A stretch of DNA of 64,000 nt from Acetobacter garciniae (GTDB taxonomy: Bacteria > Pseudomonadota > Alphaproteobacteria > Acetobacterales > Acetobacteraceae): contig NZ_JAFVMH010000002.1 of assembly GCF_017377735.1 (NCBI RefSeq), positions 310,001 through 374,000 of the forward strand. Direction: 5' to 3'. The translations under genes and the position numbers were made by a program. Of this stretch, positions 56,750 to 64,000 are shown one piece after another. A model generated the notes under the pieces. That model was not told where the DNA came from and did not search any database. It saw nothing but the letters and a program-made list of their open reading frames with translations. Position 1 is the first letter of the stretch. The number at the start of each line of letters is the position of its first letter.

Positions 56750-57748
56750 TCAGAAGCCCATTTCTTCCCATAGGTTGGACAGCGGGCGCGCGCCGTAATG
56801 GGAAATGATTTCCGACGCCGCGACCGAGGCCAGCCGTCCGCATTCGGGCAGGCTGCGGCCCGATGTCAGCCCGGCCATGAACCCGGCCGCATAGGCATCG
56901 CCCGCGCCGGTCGTATCCACCACCTGCGTGGGCACGGGTGCGACCTGGGTGAACGTGCCGTCATGGATGACCACGCTGCCCAGGGCGGAGCGCGTCAGGG
57001 CTGCAAAGGTCGTGTCCTGTGCGGTGTGGCGGGCGGCCTCGTCAAAGCTTTCGGTCTCGTACAGGGCGCAGATTTCGTCTTCATTGGCGAACAGGATATC
57101 CACATGCCCCTTCACCAGATCCAGGAACGCATCGCGGTGGCGGCCCACGCAGAACGGGTCGGACAGGGACAGAGCCACCTGCCGGCCATTCGCATGGGCA
57201 ATAGCCGCGGCGTGGCGGAAGGCTTCCTGCGCATGGGGCGGGTCGAACAGATAGCCTTCAAGATAGACGATCCGTGACGCGGTAATAATGTCGGGCAGCA
57301 CGTCTTCGGGCGTGAAGCACGAACACGCACCCAGATAGGTGGCCATCGTGCGCTGGCCGTCGGGCGTTATCATGACAATGCAGCGCGCGGTCGGCAGATT
57401 TTCGAAGGTTTGCGTGTTCAGCGGCTGGGATGGAAATTCCACACCGTTATCGCGCAGGTCCTGGACGAATTTCTGCCCGGCATTATCGCGCGCGACCTTG
57501 CCCAGATAGGCCACGCGCGCGCCGAACTGGGCGGCCACCACGCAGCTATTGGCGACAGAGCCGCCACCCATCACCTGTTCGGGTGTCAGGGCTGCTTCAA
57601 GGGCGTGGGCGCGGTCCGCATCCACCAGCGTCATGCTGCCCGGTGTCAGGTTCTGTTTTTCCAGAAAGGCTGGCTCGACCTTGGCCAGAATATCGGTAAT
57701 GGCATTCCCGATCCCCAGAATATCGTATTTCGTCTCTATGGCTGTCAT
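56750..57748 (-). CDS. PfkB-family kinase, adenosine kinase-like
   Basis: Small-molecule kinase of the ribokinase fold, 332 residues. YDILGIGNAITDILAKVE at the start, GGGSVANSCVVAAQFGARVA (substrate site), FANEDEICALYE and the catalytic anion-hole segment VVDTTGAGDAYAAGFMAGL are diagnostic. The N-terminal style and the GYLFDPP segment match the bacterial adenosine kinases of alphaproteobacteria, so purine salvage (adenosine to AMP) is likely, but other nucleosides or sugars are possible. Monocistronic; convergent with rnd. Confidence 0.88.
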   Translation of the reverse strand: MTAIETKYDILGIGNAITDILAKVEPAFLEKQNLTPGSMTLVDADRAHALEAALTPEQVMGGGSVANSCVVAAQFGARVAYLGKVARDNAGQKFVQDLRDNGVEFPSQPLNTQTFENLPTARCIVMITPDGQRTMATYLGACSCFTPEDVLPDIITASRIVYLEGYLFDPPHAQEAFRHAAAIAHANGRQVALSLSDPFCVGRHRDAFLDLVKGHVDILFANEDEICALYETESFDEAARHTAQDTTFAALTRSALGSVVIHDGTFTQVAPVPTQVVDTTGAGDAYAAGFMAGLTSGRSLPECGRLASVAASEIISHYGARPLSNLWEEMGF

Positions 57749-57969
57749 GGTCGCGAAAACTTCTCTTAAAAAATGAAACTCTGTGGCTGTTTGGCTAGCG
57801 CGCTGCCACAAAAAGGGCAACACTGGCGTGTAGGCAAGCTTTGCCCGAAGGTGCGACGCCTGTATAGAATCGGAACGGTCTTGAGCAGGCGGCTTGGGGC
57901 GCGGGCAGCGCCTGCACGGGTGGGGTTGCTGTCCGAAAACCAGATAGTTTGAATGGCGGGGGGAATTTC

Positions 57970-58665
57970 TTGTTCAGAAGACGAAAGCCTGAAGACAAAC
58001 GACCATCGGAACAGACCTCCGCTGCCAGCCAGTCGGCGCCTGCGCGCCCGGCCGGGGTATCGGATTCCAGTTTTTCATCCACGACAGGGCGGCCAGGAGC
58101 ATCCGCAGCGGGCCCGGCTACGTCTCGTCCTGACACACTCAAGGAGACCTCGCTCATGGGCCGTGCGCCACTTCCTTCTGGTTCCCCCCTTCCCTCAGGC
58201 GCTGGTATTCCGCCTATTCCGGGTGCTGCCGCACGCGGGCTGCCCCCGCAGGCACCCGGTCGCAAGGACGTTCCCGATCAGCGCACGCTGGTTGTCGGGC
58301 GCGGGATCAGCGTCCAGGGTTCGGTCCAGGATGCCGAACGGCTTGTCGTGGAAGGCACGGTGGAATCCAGCCTGATCAACGCCAAGGAACTGGTTGTGAT
58401 GCCCGGCGGCCTGTTCCGCGGCGGGGTCGAGGTCGAGAATGCCGAAATTGCCGGCACGGTCGACGGTTCGCTGATCGTGCGTGGCAGCCTGACCGTGCGT
58501 GGCACGGGCCGCCTGCTGGGCAAGGCGTCCTGCCATCGCCTGAAGGTGGATGACGGCGGCCAGATTACCGGCCAGTTGGAAATGCTGCCCGAAAGCGGGG
58601 CTGCCCCGGCTATCGCATCCGATAAGCCCGCGGAAGCCGCGCCGGATGCAGAACCCGCGGCCTGA
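57970..58665 (+). CDS. Bactofilin family cytoskeletal protein
   Basis: Polymer-forming protein that assembles membrane-bound filaments and scaffolds cell-wall enzymes. 231 residues: a long Ser/Pro/Ala-rich N-terminal tail (to about 95), then the right-handed beta-helix bactofilin domain (about 100-205) seen as repeated short strands: GRGISVQGSVQDAERLVVEG, LVVMPGGLFRGGVEVENAEI, SLTVRGTGRL. A short Ala/Pro tail ends it. The start is taken as TTG 57970, because GGGGGGA lies 6 nt before and the result MFRRRKPE is typical; TTG 57949 in the same frame is the alternative. No neighbouring M23 peptidase is seen. Convergent with gcrA. Confidence 0.88.
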   Translation: MFRRRKPEDKRPSEQTSAASQSAPARPAGVSDSSFSSTTGRPGASAAGPATSRPDTLKETSLMGRAPLPSGSPLPSGAGIPPIPGAAARGLPPQAPGRKDVPDQRTLVVGRGISVQGSVQDAERLVVEGTVESSLINAKELVVMPGGLFRGGVEVENAEIAGTVDGSLIVRGSLTVRGTGRLLGKASCHRLKVDDGGQITGQLEMLPESGAAPAIASDKPAEAAPDAEPAA

Positions 58666-58711
58666 GACCGATAGAGGCCAGGGGCCGTAAAAAGCCTTTG
58701 GACAAGGCAGC

Positions 58712-58750
58712 AAAAAAAGGGCCGCACCATCACAGGTGCGGCCCCTTTTT
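58712..58750. terminator. Bidirectional terminator between the bactofilin gene and gcrA
   Basis: AAAAAAAGGGCCGCACC and GGTGCGGCCCCTTTTT form a long stem with a 6-nt loop and one imperfection. A-run and T-run flank it on opposite sides, so it can terminate both convergent genes. Confidence 0.9.
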
Positions 58751-58806
58751 ATTCTACCCGGTAACCGGCGACAGCGTTGCCGGCGCGTGTGTGGCCAGCC
58801 GTGGTT

Positions 58807-59409
58807 TCAGGCCATGGTGTCGCGGCGGTCACGCAGCCTGACATAGGCGATCTGGGCGTGTTCGTCGCAATAAGGTTTGCCGGGCAAGGGCGTTGCGCCG
58901 CAAAAGTGAAAGCCCGGCGTGCCGGGGTCACCAATCGGCCAGCAGCAGGACGGGCCGCGCCGCTTTTGTGGCTCGGCATCCGAAATGGTGCGAAAGACCG
59001 GCTTGGACTTGGGGGCGGCCTTGGGGCTTGCAGCCGCTTTTTCCTTCGGCGCCACTTTCTCCTGAACCGGAGTGTCCGTAGCCTGGGGGGATGATGGGGC
59101 GGGGGCGGGCTGTTCGCTGACACTGGGTGCAAGAGGGGCGCGGGGTGCTGCGGGCGCGGGTTCGCTGCGCTGGGCGTCGGCCGTCACTTCCGCCACTGGC
59201 TGCGCGGTTTTTTCGGGCTTTTCCGCGCCGGTCGGCTTGGCCTTGCCTTCACGCCGGATGGGGGAGGGACGGGGCGGCAGCCCCAGCCGGTGTGCCTTGC
59301 CAACGACAGCGTTTTTGGTGATGGAGAGACGGCGGCCGATTTCCGCGGTTGACAGACCTTCCGCCCACAGGTCCTTCAACTGGGCGATTATTTCTTCGGT
59401 CCACTCCAT
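58807..59409 (-). CDS. gcrA: Cell cycle regulator GcrA
   Basis: Sigma-70-associated transcription factor of Alphaproteobacteria that activates promoters carrying CcrM-methylated GANTC sites. 200 residues. The N-terminal helix-turn-helix MEWTEEIIAQLKDLWAEGLS then TAEIGRRLSITKNAVVGKAH and RLGLPPRPSPIR is nearly diagnostic. A long Pro/Ala/Lys linker (about 55-150) follows, then the C-terminal sigma-interacting domain with Cys155-Cys156, Cys170, Cys181 and His184 (KPYCDEHAQIAYV), an arrangement that could bind a metal. CcrM and other cell-cycle partners are not in the window. Confidence 0.96.
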   Translation of the reverse strand: MEWTEEIIAQLKDLWAEGLSTAEIGRRLSITKNAVVGKAHRLGLPPRPSPIRREGKAKPTGAEKPEKTAQPVAEVTADAQRSEPAPAAPRAPLAPSVSEQPAPAPSSPQATDTPVQEKVAPKEKAAASPKAAPKSKPVFRTISDAEPQKRRGPSCCWPIGDPGTPGFHFCGATPLPGKPYCDEHAQIAYVRLRDRRDTMA

Positions 59410-59613
59410 CCACAGGCACCTTTTTCACTATTGCGCGGCCGGCAAGCGGGGTGCCAGCCTTTCAGAGGGTCGCATACTAAGAGGATGTGCGGCGCTTCTC
59501 AAGCGTAAAGCCAGAAAAGACGGGTGCGTGCCCGTTTGGTAGCCAGTTCGGGCCGCCCGGTTGAACTGCCGGGTTCGCGCCGCCGGTTCGGCCGCCCGGC
59601 ACGGGCACGGTCT

Positions 59614-61716
59614 TCAGGCGTCGCCGAACGCCAGCGGGCAGGGGCCGGGCCGGCCGAGGAAATAGCCCTGGGCCTCGGTGCATTTCATGGCGCGCACGGC
59701 ATCAAGCTGGATCTGGGATTCAACGCCTTCGACAATGACGGTCTTGGCGCGAATACTTGCAATACCTACAATGGACTGGATAATTTCTTTTGCGGTCGGG
59801 TCGGGCAGGGCCTGGACGAAACTGCGGTCGATCTTGATCTTATCGAAAGGCAGTTTCCACAAATAACTCAGGGATGAATAGCCGGTTCCGAAATCATCTA
59901 TACTGATATTGCAGCCGATTTCGCGAATATCGTTCAGGATGGAATTTTTATATTCATATTCATCCATCAAAACGCTTTCTGTAATCTCCAGATCCAGCCT
60001 GGAAGGTTCCAGTCCCGTTTCCTCCAGGATTGTCCGGATAACGTCGGGGAACTGGCGGCGCTTGAGTTGCAGGGGGGACACATTGACCGATACGGTCACG
60101 GTCTTGGGCCATGTCCGGGCTTCGTAACAGGCCATGCGGAGCACGCGTTCGCCAAACTGGTGGATCAGGCCCGTATCTTCGACCAGGCGGATAAAGATAT
60201 CGGGCGGGATCGTGCCGCGTTCGGCATGGTGCCAGCGCGCCAGGGCTTCGAAAGAGCGGATCTTGTTGGTGGTAAGGCAATAGATGGGCTGGTAATGCAG
60301 GCTCAGCCCTTCGCCATCGACCATCTTGTGCAGCGCGGCGACAAGTTCGGCCCGTTCGCTCATCTCGCGGCTCAGGGCGTTGTCGAACAGCTTGTACTGG
60401 CAGCGGCCAAGGGCCTTGGCCTTGTAGAGCGCCATATCCGCATAGCGCAGCAAGGTCGCACTGTCATTGGCCTGGTCGGGGAAATGGGCCGCACCTATAC
60501 TGGCCCCCACAACGACTTCATTATCCTGAACCGTGTAAGGCGCACTCAGCAGCTTGATCAGTTCCCCCAGGCGGGGTTCGATCGGGGCGGTGGCGGAGCA
60601 GTAAGGCCAGATCATCGCGAATTCGTCGCCGCCCAGGCGCGCGACAAAATCGTCCTGGCGGCAGCAGGCCTGAAGCCTCGACGCAGCCTTTCGCAGCAAT
60701 TCGTCCCCGCCGCTGTGGCCATGCACGTCATTGATGGATTTGAAGTGGTCCAGATCGATATAGAGCAGGAAAAATTCGAATTCCTGCTGGTCGGCCATGG
60801 CATTCAGCTTGGAACTGAAGTAATTTCTGTTGGGCAGGCCGGTCAGGTTATCGTAATGGGCGAGTTGTTCTATGCTGCGCTGGGCTTCGCGATATTCCGT
60901 GATGTCATCCGCAACACAGAGTTCCCACCGCCTGTTGCCATCGTCATCGTCGATCAGCAGGTTTCTTTTTGAAAGAATACGCTCGATTCCCTGGCGGTCT
61001 GTCAGCGTCTGTTCCGATTTGCCGATGCGGGCATGCCACGTGGTGTCGTCCGCCTGGCTGACCGACACATCGGGCAGCGTGTCGTCCAGCGCATTCAGGA
61101 TGAAGGATTGGGAGGACAGTCCCACTTCCTCCGCCGCCCGGTTATGGATGATCGTATCCCCGGTATTGACGTCGCGCACCTGGATGGCGGTGGGAATATT
61201 ATCGATGATGGTGGAAATGAATAACTTGTCGCGCAGGATGATCTTGTTGGCCTGCCGTAATTCACCCGCGGTCTGGCGCAGTTCCTTGATCGTGTCGACT
61301 GCCTGCGCATGCAGCGCCTTGGTGAGGTTGAAGGTTGAGCCAACCCCGTAATATTCCTGGTTTTTTGTAATAATGAACCCGGTCAACTGGTTCAGCAGAT
61401 GGGTGTTGAGAATGGTATCCACAAAGTCGGACACGAATTCATCCGCATCGACCAGAATGGGGTTGCGGTCCATCAGCAGCGAAATGGAGCGGTTGGCGAA
61501 TATTTCATAACCAAACCGGTGCCCCACCCGTAACAGAAAGGTCCAGCGGCCGATAATGCCGACAGGGCGGTTATGCGCATCGACAACAGGAATTTCGGAA
61601 AGCTCCGTGTTTTCCTGGAACAGGGCAAAAATATTCGCACCCGTTTCATTGGATGAAACGGACGGCACGTTAACGGCAATATCTCTCATCCGTCGTTGTG
61701 CTATATGGTCGCGCAT
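59614..61716 (-). CDS. CBS-PAS-GGDEF-EAL c-di-GMP turnover protein
   Basis: 700-residue cytosolic protein with both c-di-GMP domains. The N-terminus (1-125) looks like paired CBS domains (MRDIAVNVPSVSSNETGANI; SEIPVVDAHNRPVGIIGRW). A helical segment and a PAS-like domain (about 175-280) follow. The GGDEF domain is intact (LGGDEFAMIW, residues 362-366) with an upstream inhibitory RxxD site (RQDD). The EAL domain keeps E490-A-L and DLEITES, SIDDFGTGYSSL, KIDRSFVQAL and IVEGVES, so both synthesis and hydrolysis could be active. ATG 61716 follows GAGG; an upstream TTG (61737) is possible. Such composite proteins set cellulose synthesis in Komagataeibacter. The CBS pair suggests adenine-nucleotide sensing. 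Confidence 0.93.
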   Translation of the reverse strand: MRDHIAQRRMRDIAVNVPSVSSNETGANIFALFQENTELSEIPVVDAHNRPVGIIGRWTFLLRVGHRFGYEIFANRSISLLMDRNPILVDADEFVSDFVDTILNTHLLNQLTGFIITKNQEYYGVGSTFNLTKALHAQAVDTIKELRQTAGELRQANKIILRDKLFISTIIDNIPTAIQVRDVNTGDTIIHNRAAEEVGLSSQSFILNALDDTLPDVSVSQADDTTWHARIGKSEQTLTDRQGIERILSKRNLLIDDDDGNRRWELCVADDITEYREAQRSIEQLAHYDNLTGLPNRNYFSSKLNAMADQQEFEFFLLYIDLDHFKSINDVHGHSGGDELLRKAASRLQACCRQDDFVARLGGDEFAMIWPYCSATAPIEPRLGELIKLLSAPYTVQDNEVVVGASIGAAHFPDQANDSATLLRYADMALYKAKALGRCQYKLFDNALSREMSERAELVAALHKMVDGEGLSLHYQPIYCLTTNKIRSFEALARWHHAERGTIPPDIFIRLVEDTGLIHQFGERVLRMACYEARTWPKTVTVSVNVSPLQLKRRQFPDVIRTILEETGLEPSRLDLEITESVLMDEYEYKNSILNDIREIGCNISIDDFGTGYSSLSYLWKLPFDKIKIDRSFVQALPDPTAKEIIQSIVGIASIRAKTVIVEGVESQIQLDAVRAMKCTEAQGYFLGRPGPCPLAFGDA

Positions 61717-61737
61717 GGCTGCCTCAGACGAAAACAA

Positions 61738-63096
61738 GATGGCATGTATAAAGCCGCATGATGAAATTCCGCCTTGATTCGGTGGAGGTTTGGATTTTTA
61801 AAGGCCAGTCATAAAACGAAAAGCGTCATAATTGTCGTATGAATTTATTGTTGCGCCGCCCGGCAGATCATTCCCGCGCGTGGGATATGCGGTGGCGTCG
61901 CGTGGGGGTTTCCTTTCCTGACAATGGCGATTCCCCGCTCGCCATGGCGCGGGGTGTTGCCGCCTTGAAAAATTCCTGCGGTATTTGGATGGAAAAAATC
62001 ACACTTGGCAATACCAACATTGCGATTGGCTTGCAGATACGGCTGCCGACAAACTGTTTTTAGAACAGGTGATCGTCCGGCATGGTTCGCCCGTTGGCGG
62101 GGCTGTACGGATCGTGTTTCACGCTTGTCGGGGGTGTCGTCCGCGCTGGGGCCGGGTGGCGGTCGGGGGTTCTCCGGGCCGCCCGTGAAGGGCGCGGCCA
62201 TCACAGGGCAGGCGGCATCCCGCGTGGCGGTGGTCTGCCCGGAAGCCCGTAAAAAGAGTGTTCCTGTCATGGAAAGGAGTACTCCCAAGCATTGGAATGC
62301 GCTCTTGAAGAGCCGTAAAAGCCCGGAGGCAAAGACGCCCATGAAATTGAAACCGGCCGGATCGATATTCCGTCGGCGCCAAGATAATAAAAAATATTCC
62401 TTATGAAAGCAAACAGGAATTTGCCTAAATATCGCCTGCTTCAATATACGGATTGTAAAATTCATCTCCTGCGGATTATTCCCCTCCGAAAGGGTTTTAC
62501 GGTTTGGTGAATACCTTAATCGGATCTTATCCATCTGGGCGGCATGACTGTTCATGGGAATTGCGTTGACCACTCGGTAACGAATATTTCCGCACCCATC
62601 ATGCCAATGCCTCCCGCCTTCCTGTGGCGGAGTCCTGACTGTCCGTCAGCCGGGTCAGGCATCGGGCCGGACACGTGCTGGGCGATCCGGACCGCAGTTT
62701 TCTGCCCCGGCGTTTGTGGCGCATAACGCCGCTTTGACAGGGTGAGGGGCTGTTTTAAAAGTCAGCAGCACAGGGCGGATGTTGCCCGGAATGGGCCCCA
62801 TGCGTGCGCCATGTTTGTGGTTCCAGCCCGACCGCAAACCCCGTGCCTTGTTGCCTTGAATCGGGTCGGTTCGGGGAAATTTTGCGTGCCATCCCGGGCG
62901 CATAGAGTAAAAAGGAGGCGTTTCGTCCGTCTTCTTTACAGAGGAACAGCAATCATATAATTATAAAGACTGTTAAATGTGTTTAACGGTAGCTGAAAAA
63001 GGTTGATACGGGAGCGTACGCTGCGCATTGAGATGTATCAATAGTGATATGAACCATAAAGTTTTTGGCTCCTGAGTTTCTAGGGACATACAGGGA
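61738..63096. other. Long intergenic region between two c-di-GMP genes
   Basis: 1.36 kb between divergently oriented c-di-GMP genes, with AT-rich ends (61740-61850 and 62390-62560, 62930-63090). Frames at 61845-62573 (minus) and 62005-62406 (plus) lack ribosome-binding sites and recognisable domains; the first contains one hydrophobic run (GLLRLFKSAFQCLGVLLSMT). A 7-bp inverted repeat TTGATAC/GTATCAA lies just before the next gene. I see no rRNA, tRNA or transposon feature. It may hold regulatory RNA or a decayed gene. Confidence 0.45.
63003..63041. promoter_or_regulatory. Inverted repeat upstream of the globin-type cyclase gene
   Basis: TTGATAC (63003-63009) and GTATCAA (63035-63041) are exact inverted copies, 25 nt apart, with a GCGTACGC palindrome inside. 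It lies 56 nt before the ATG. It could be an operator or part of a hairpin leader; no known regulator motif was recognised. Confidence 0.25.
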
Positions 63097-64000
63097 ATGG
63101 ATAAAAAGTTTATTTATTTAAGCCCGAAGGAGCAATGGAAAGATATTATCACGCAGGCTCCCGCACGGCAGAGAGCGTATGTCAGGGGGGTGATCCAGGA
63201 CAACGCTGTCGGGTGCATAGATCTTTTTGTTAAAGCGATTTTTCAATATGAAAGTGCGACGGAGTTTCTCAGGAAAGAAAATCTACTGAGAAAAATGCGG
63301 AAAAACCTGTATTTTTATATCAAGGCAGTCTTTTCCGCCTCCCCCGAAGATATCGAACATCTGTGCCTGCTGCAAAAACGCATGGGTAGCGCTTATGCGC
63401 GGCTGGAAATACCGGCCCATCTCATTGCCTACGGCTTTTTTATTATCAAACGGCAAATTACATCCCTGTTCCTGGCGGACAAGTCCGATCAGTTCGATAC
63501 GTCATCCGTGATCATTTACATTGGTTCGATGATGGATTTCTCGTTCAAATTCGTCATGCGCGCCTATGATTCCCGGTTTCGCAAGGCGGTGGAAAGCAAG
63601 GAAGTCCTGCGCATGGTGTCGTTGGGACAGGATCTGGCCTTCGAGCGGGAAACACAGGTCCGGACGTTCTTTGCATGGAGCACGCAAACCCTGACCTTGC
63701 TGTGCGAAAACAGGGCACAGGAAATTCAACTGGTCGAGGATTCCGATTTCGGCTTGTGGTTCACCCATAAAGGGCGAAACATGTTCAAGGGAACGCGGGA
63801 ATTCGATACGATCCAGAAGGAAATAGAAAAAATCGACAGCGATATCGCCCTGGTCCAGAACACGGGCGAAGTTCCGAAGAAGTTTTCGGAAAAAGTCTAT
63901 CGCTCGATAAGGAAAATCAATTTCCTGGCCGAAAACAGCTTTCACCAGATAGAAAAAGTCGAGAGCGGGAAAGACCCGCTGACAAAAGTCCTGAACAGGA
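63097..64000 (+). CDS. Globin-coupled diguanylate cyclase, DosC-like, with altered heme pocket (3' end outside window)
   Basis: First 301 residues of a cyclase with the DosC (YddV) layout: globin-like domain (about 1-160), the DosC-type middle domain with FGLWFTHKG at 218-226, and the opening of a GGDEF domain (DPLTKVLNR, 293-301). The catalytic GGDEF motif is beyond the edge. In oxygen-sensing relatives the heme iron is held by a proximal His in a VHARIGIP-type segment; here the segment is GSAYARLEIPAHL with Tyr100. The distal Tyr position appears to be Phe44 (CIDLFVKA). So heme binding may be lost or changed. The gene uses rare codons (TTA, ATA, AGA, CTA) and is AT-richer than its neighbours. 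SD AGGG is close to the ATG. Confidence 0.85.
   Translation, partial: MDKKFIYLSPKEQWKDIITQAPARQRAYVRGVIQDNAVGCIDLFVKAIFQYESATEFLRKENLLRKMRKNLYFYIKAVFSASPEDIEHLCLLQKRMGSAYARLEIPAHLIAYGFFIIKRQITSLFLADKSDQFDTSSVIIYIGSMMDFSFKFVMRAYDSRFRKAVESKEVLRMVSLGQDLAFERETQVRTFFAWSTQTLTLLCENRAQEIQLVEDSDFGLWFTHKGRNMFKGTREFDTIQKEIEKIDSDIALVQNTGEVPKKFSEKVYRSIRKINFLAENSFHQIEKVESGKDPLTKVLNR

Noticed and set aside
62005-62406. Possible 133-residue gene in the gap before the globin cyclase
   Set aside because: No ribosome-binding site, Arg/Gly/Pro-rich translation, no motif; also overlaps an equally poor frame on the other strand.
61845-62573. Possible minus-strand gene with one hydrophobic segment
   Set aside because: Only the segment near 62270-62340 is protein-like; the rest looks random and no start signal was found. 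Kept as an open question in the intergenic entry.
63058-63068. AAAGTTTTTGG identical to the end of the palindromic repeat family
   Set aside because: Only 11 bases match; neither inner hairpin nor the other arm follows, and the region is AT-rich, so chance is likely.

Overview
The window is GC-rich chromosomal DNA that looks like an acetic acid bacterium (Acetobacteraceae, most like Komagataeibacter/Gluconacetobacter). The main reasons are the membrane PQQ alcohol dehydrogenase pair adhA-adhB, a four-gene quinol oxidase operon (cyoABCD, called cya in Acetobacter) with a heme A synthase nearby, the alphaproteobacterial regulator GcrA, an F1-only atpHAGDC operon, and two c-di-GMP genes at the right edge. 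I saw no transposase, integrase, phage gene, CRISPR array or plasmid function. Genus-level assignment is inference from gene content.

Layout. 1-4.1 kb (minus): 3'-truncated mreB, leuA, ctaA. 4.2-10.6 kb (plus): a VTT/TVP38 membrane protein, a hybrid histidine kinase, apt, a FUSC-type transporter. 10.6-16.0 kb (minus): a uracil-DNA-glycosylase-like protein, adhB, adhA, and a LigT-like protein without its catalytic histidines. 16.2-21.4 kb (plus): a Bax-inhibitor-1 protein and cyoABCD. 22.0-25.2 kb (minus): fdxA and a SUV3-like helicase. 25.3-28.0 kb (plus): an M17 aminopeptidase, a MarR-like regulator and a small secreted protein. 28.2-33.0 kb: a divergent amino-sugar/glycan locus (WecA/MraY-like transferase; WbpM/PglF-like dehydratase, DegT aminotransferase, small membrane protein). 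33.3-38.9 kb (minus): an MFS carrier, pyrC, gor, fpr. 39.3-41.7 kb (plus): a second SUV3-like helicase. 41.8-43.4 kb (minus): SDR and DedA, overlapping. 43.7-45.9 kb (plus): an S9 peptidase. 46.1-48.9 kb (minus): maeA, nusG, secE, tRNA-Trp. 49.1-54.4 kb (plus): tRNA-Gly and atpHAGDC. 54.7-59.4 kb: queF, rnd, an adenosine-kinase-like PfkB kinase, a bactofilin, gcrA. 59.6-64.0 kb: a CBS-GGDEF-EAL protein and the 5' part of a globin-type diguanylate cyclase.

How the genes fit together. AdhAB oxidises ethanol in the periplasm and feeds ubiquinone; the cyo oxidase burns ubiquinol; CtaA could supply its heme; the ATP synthase uses the proton gradient. MreB, bactofilin and GcrA are cell-shape and cell-cycle functions. 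The two c-di-GMP genes fit an organism family in which this messenger controls cellulose synthesis.

Most unusual observations: (1) a DosC-like globin-coupled cyclase whose expected proximal heme histidine is tyrosine and whose distal tyrosine is phenylalanine; (2) five copies of an ~80-bp repeat that can fold into an outer stem with two inner hairpins, always 3' of genes, with paired base changes; (3) two SUV3-like helicases 14 kb apart; (4) a LigT-fold protein next to adhA that has lost both HxT motifs.
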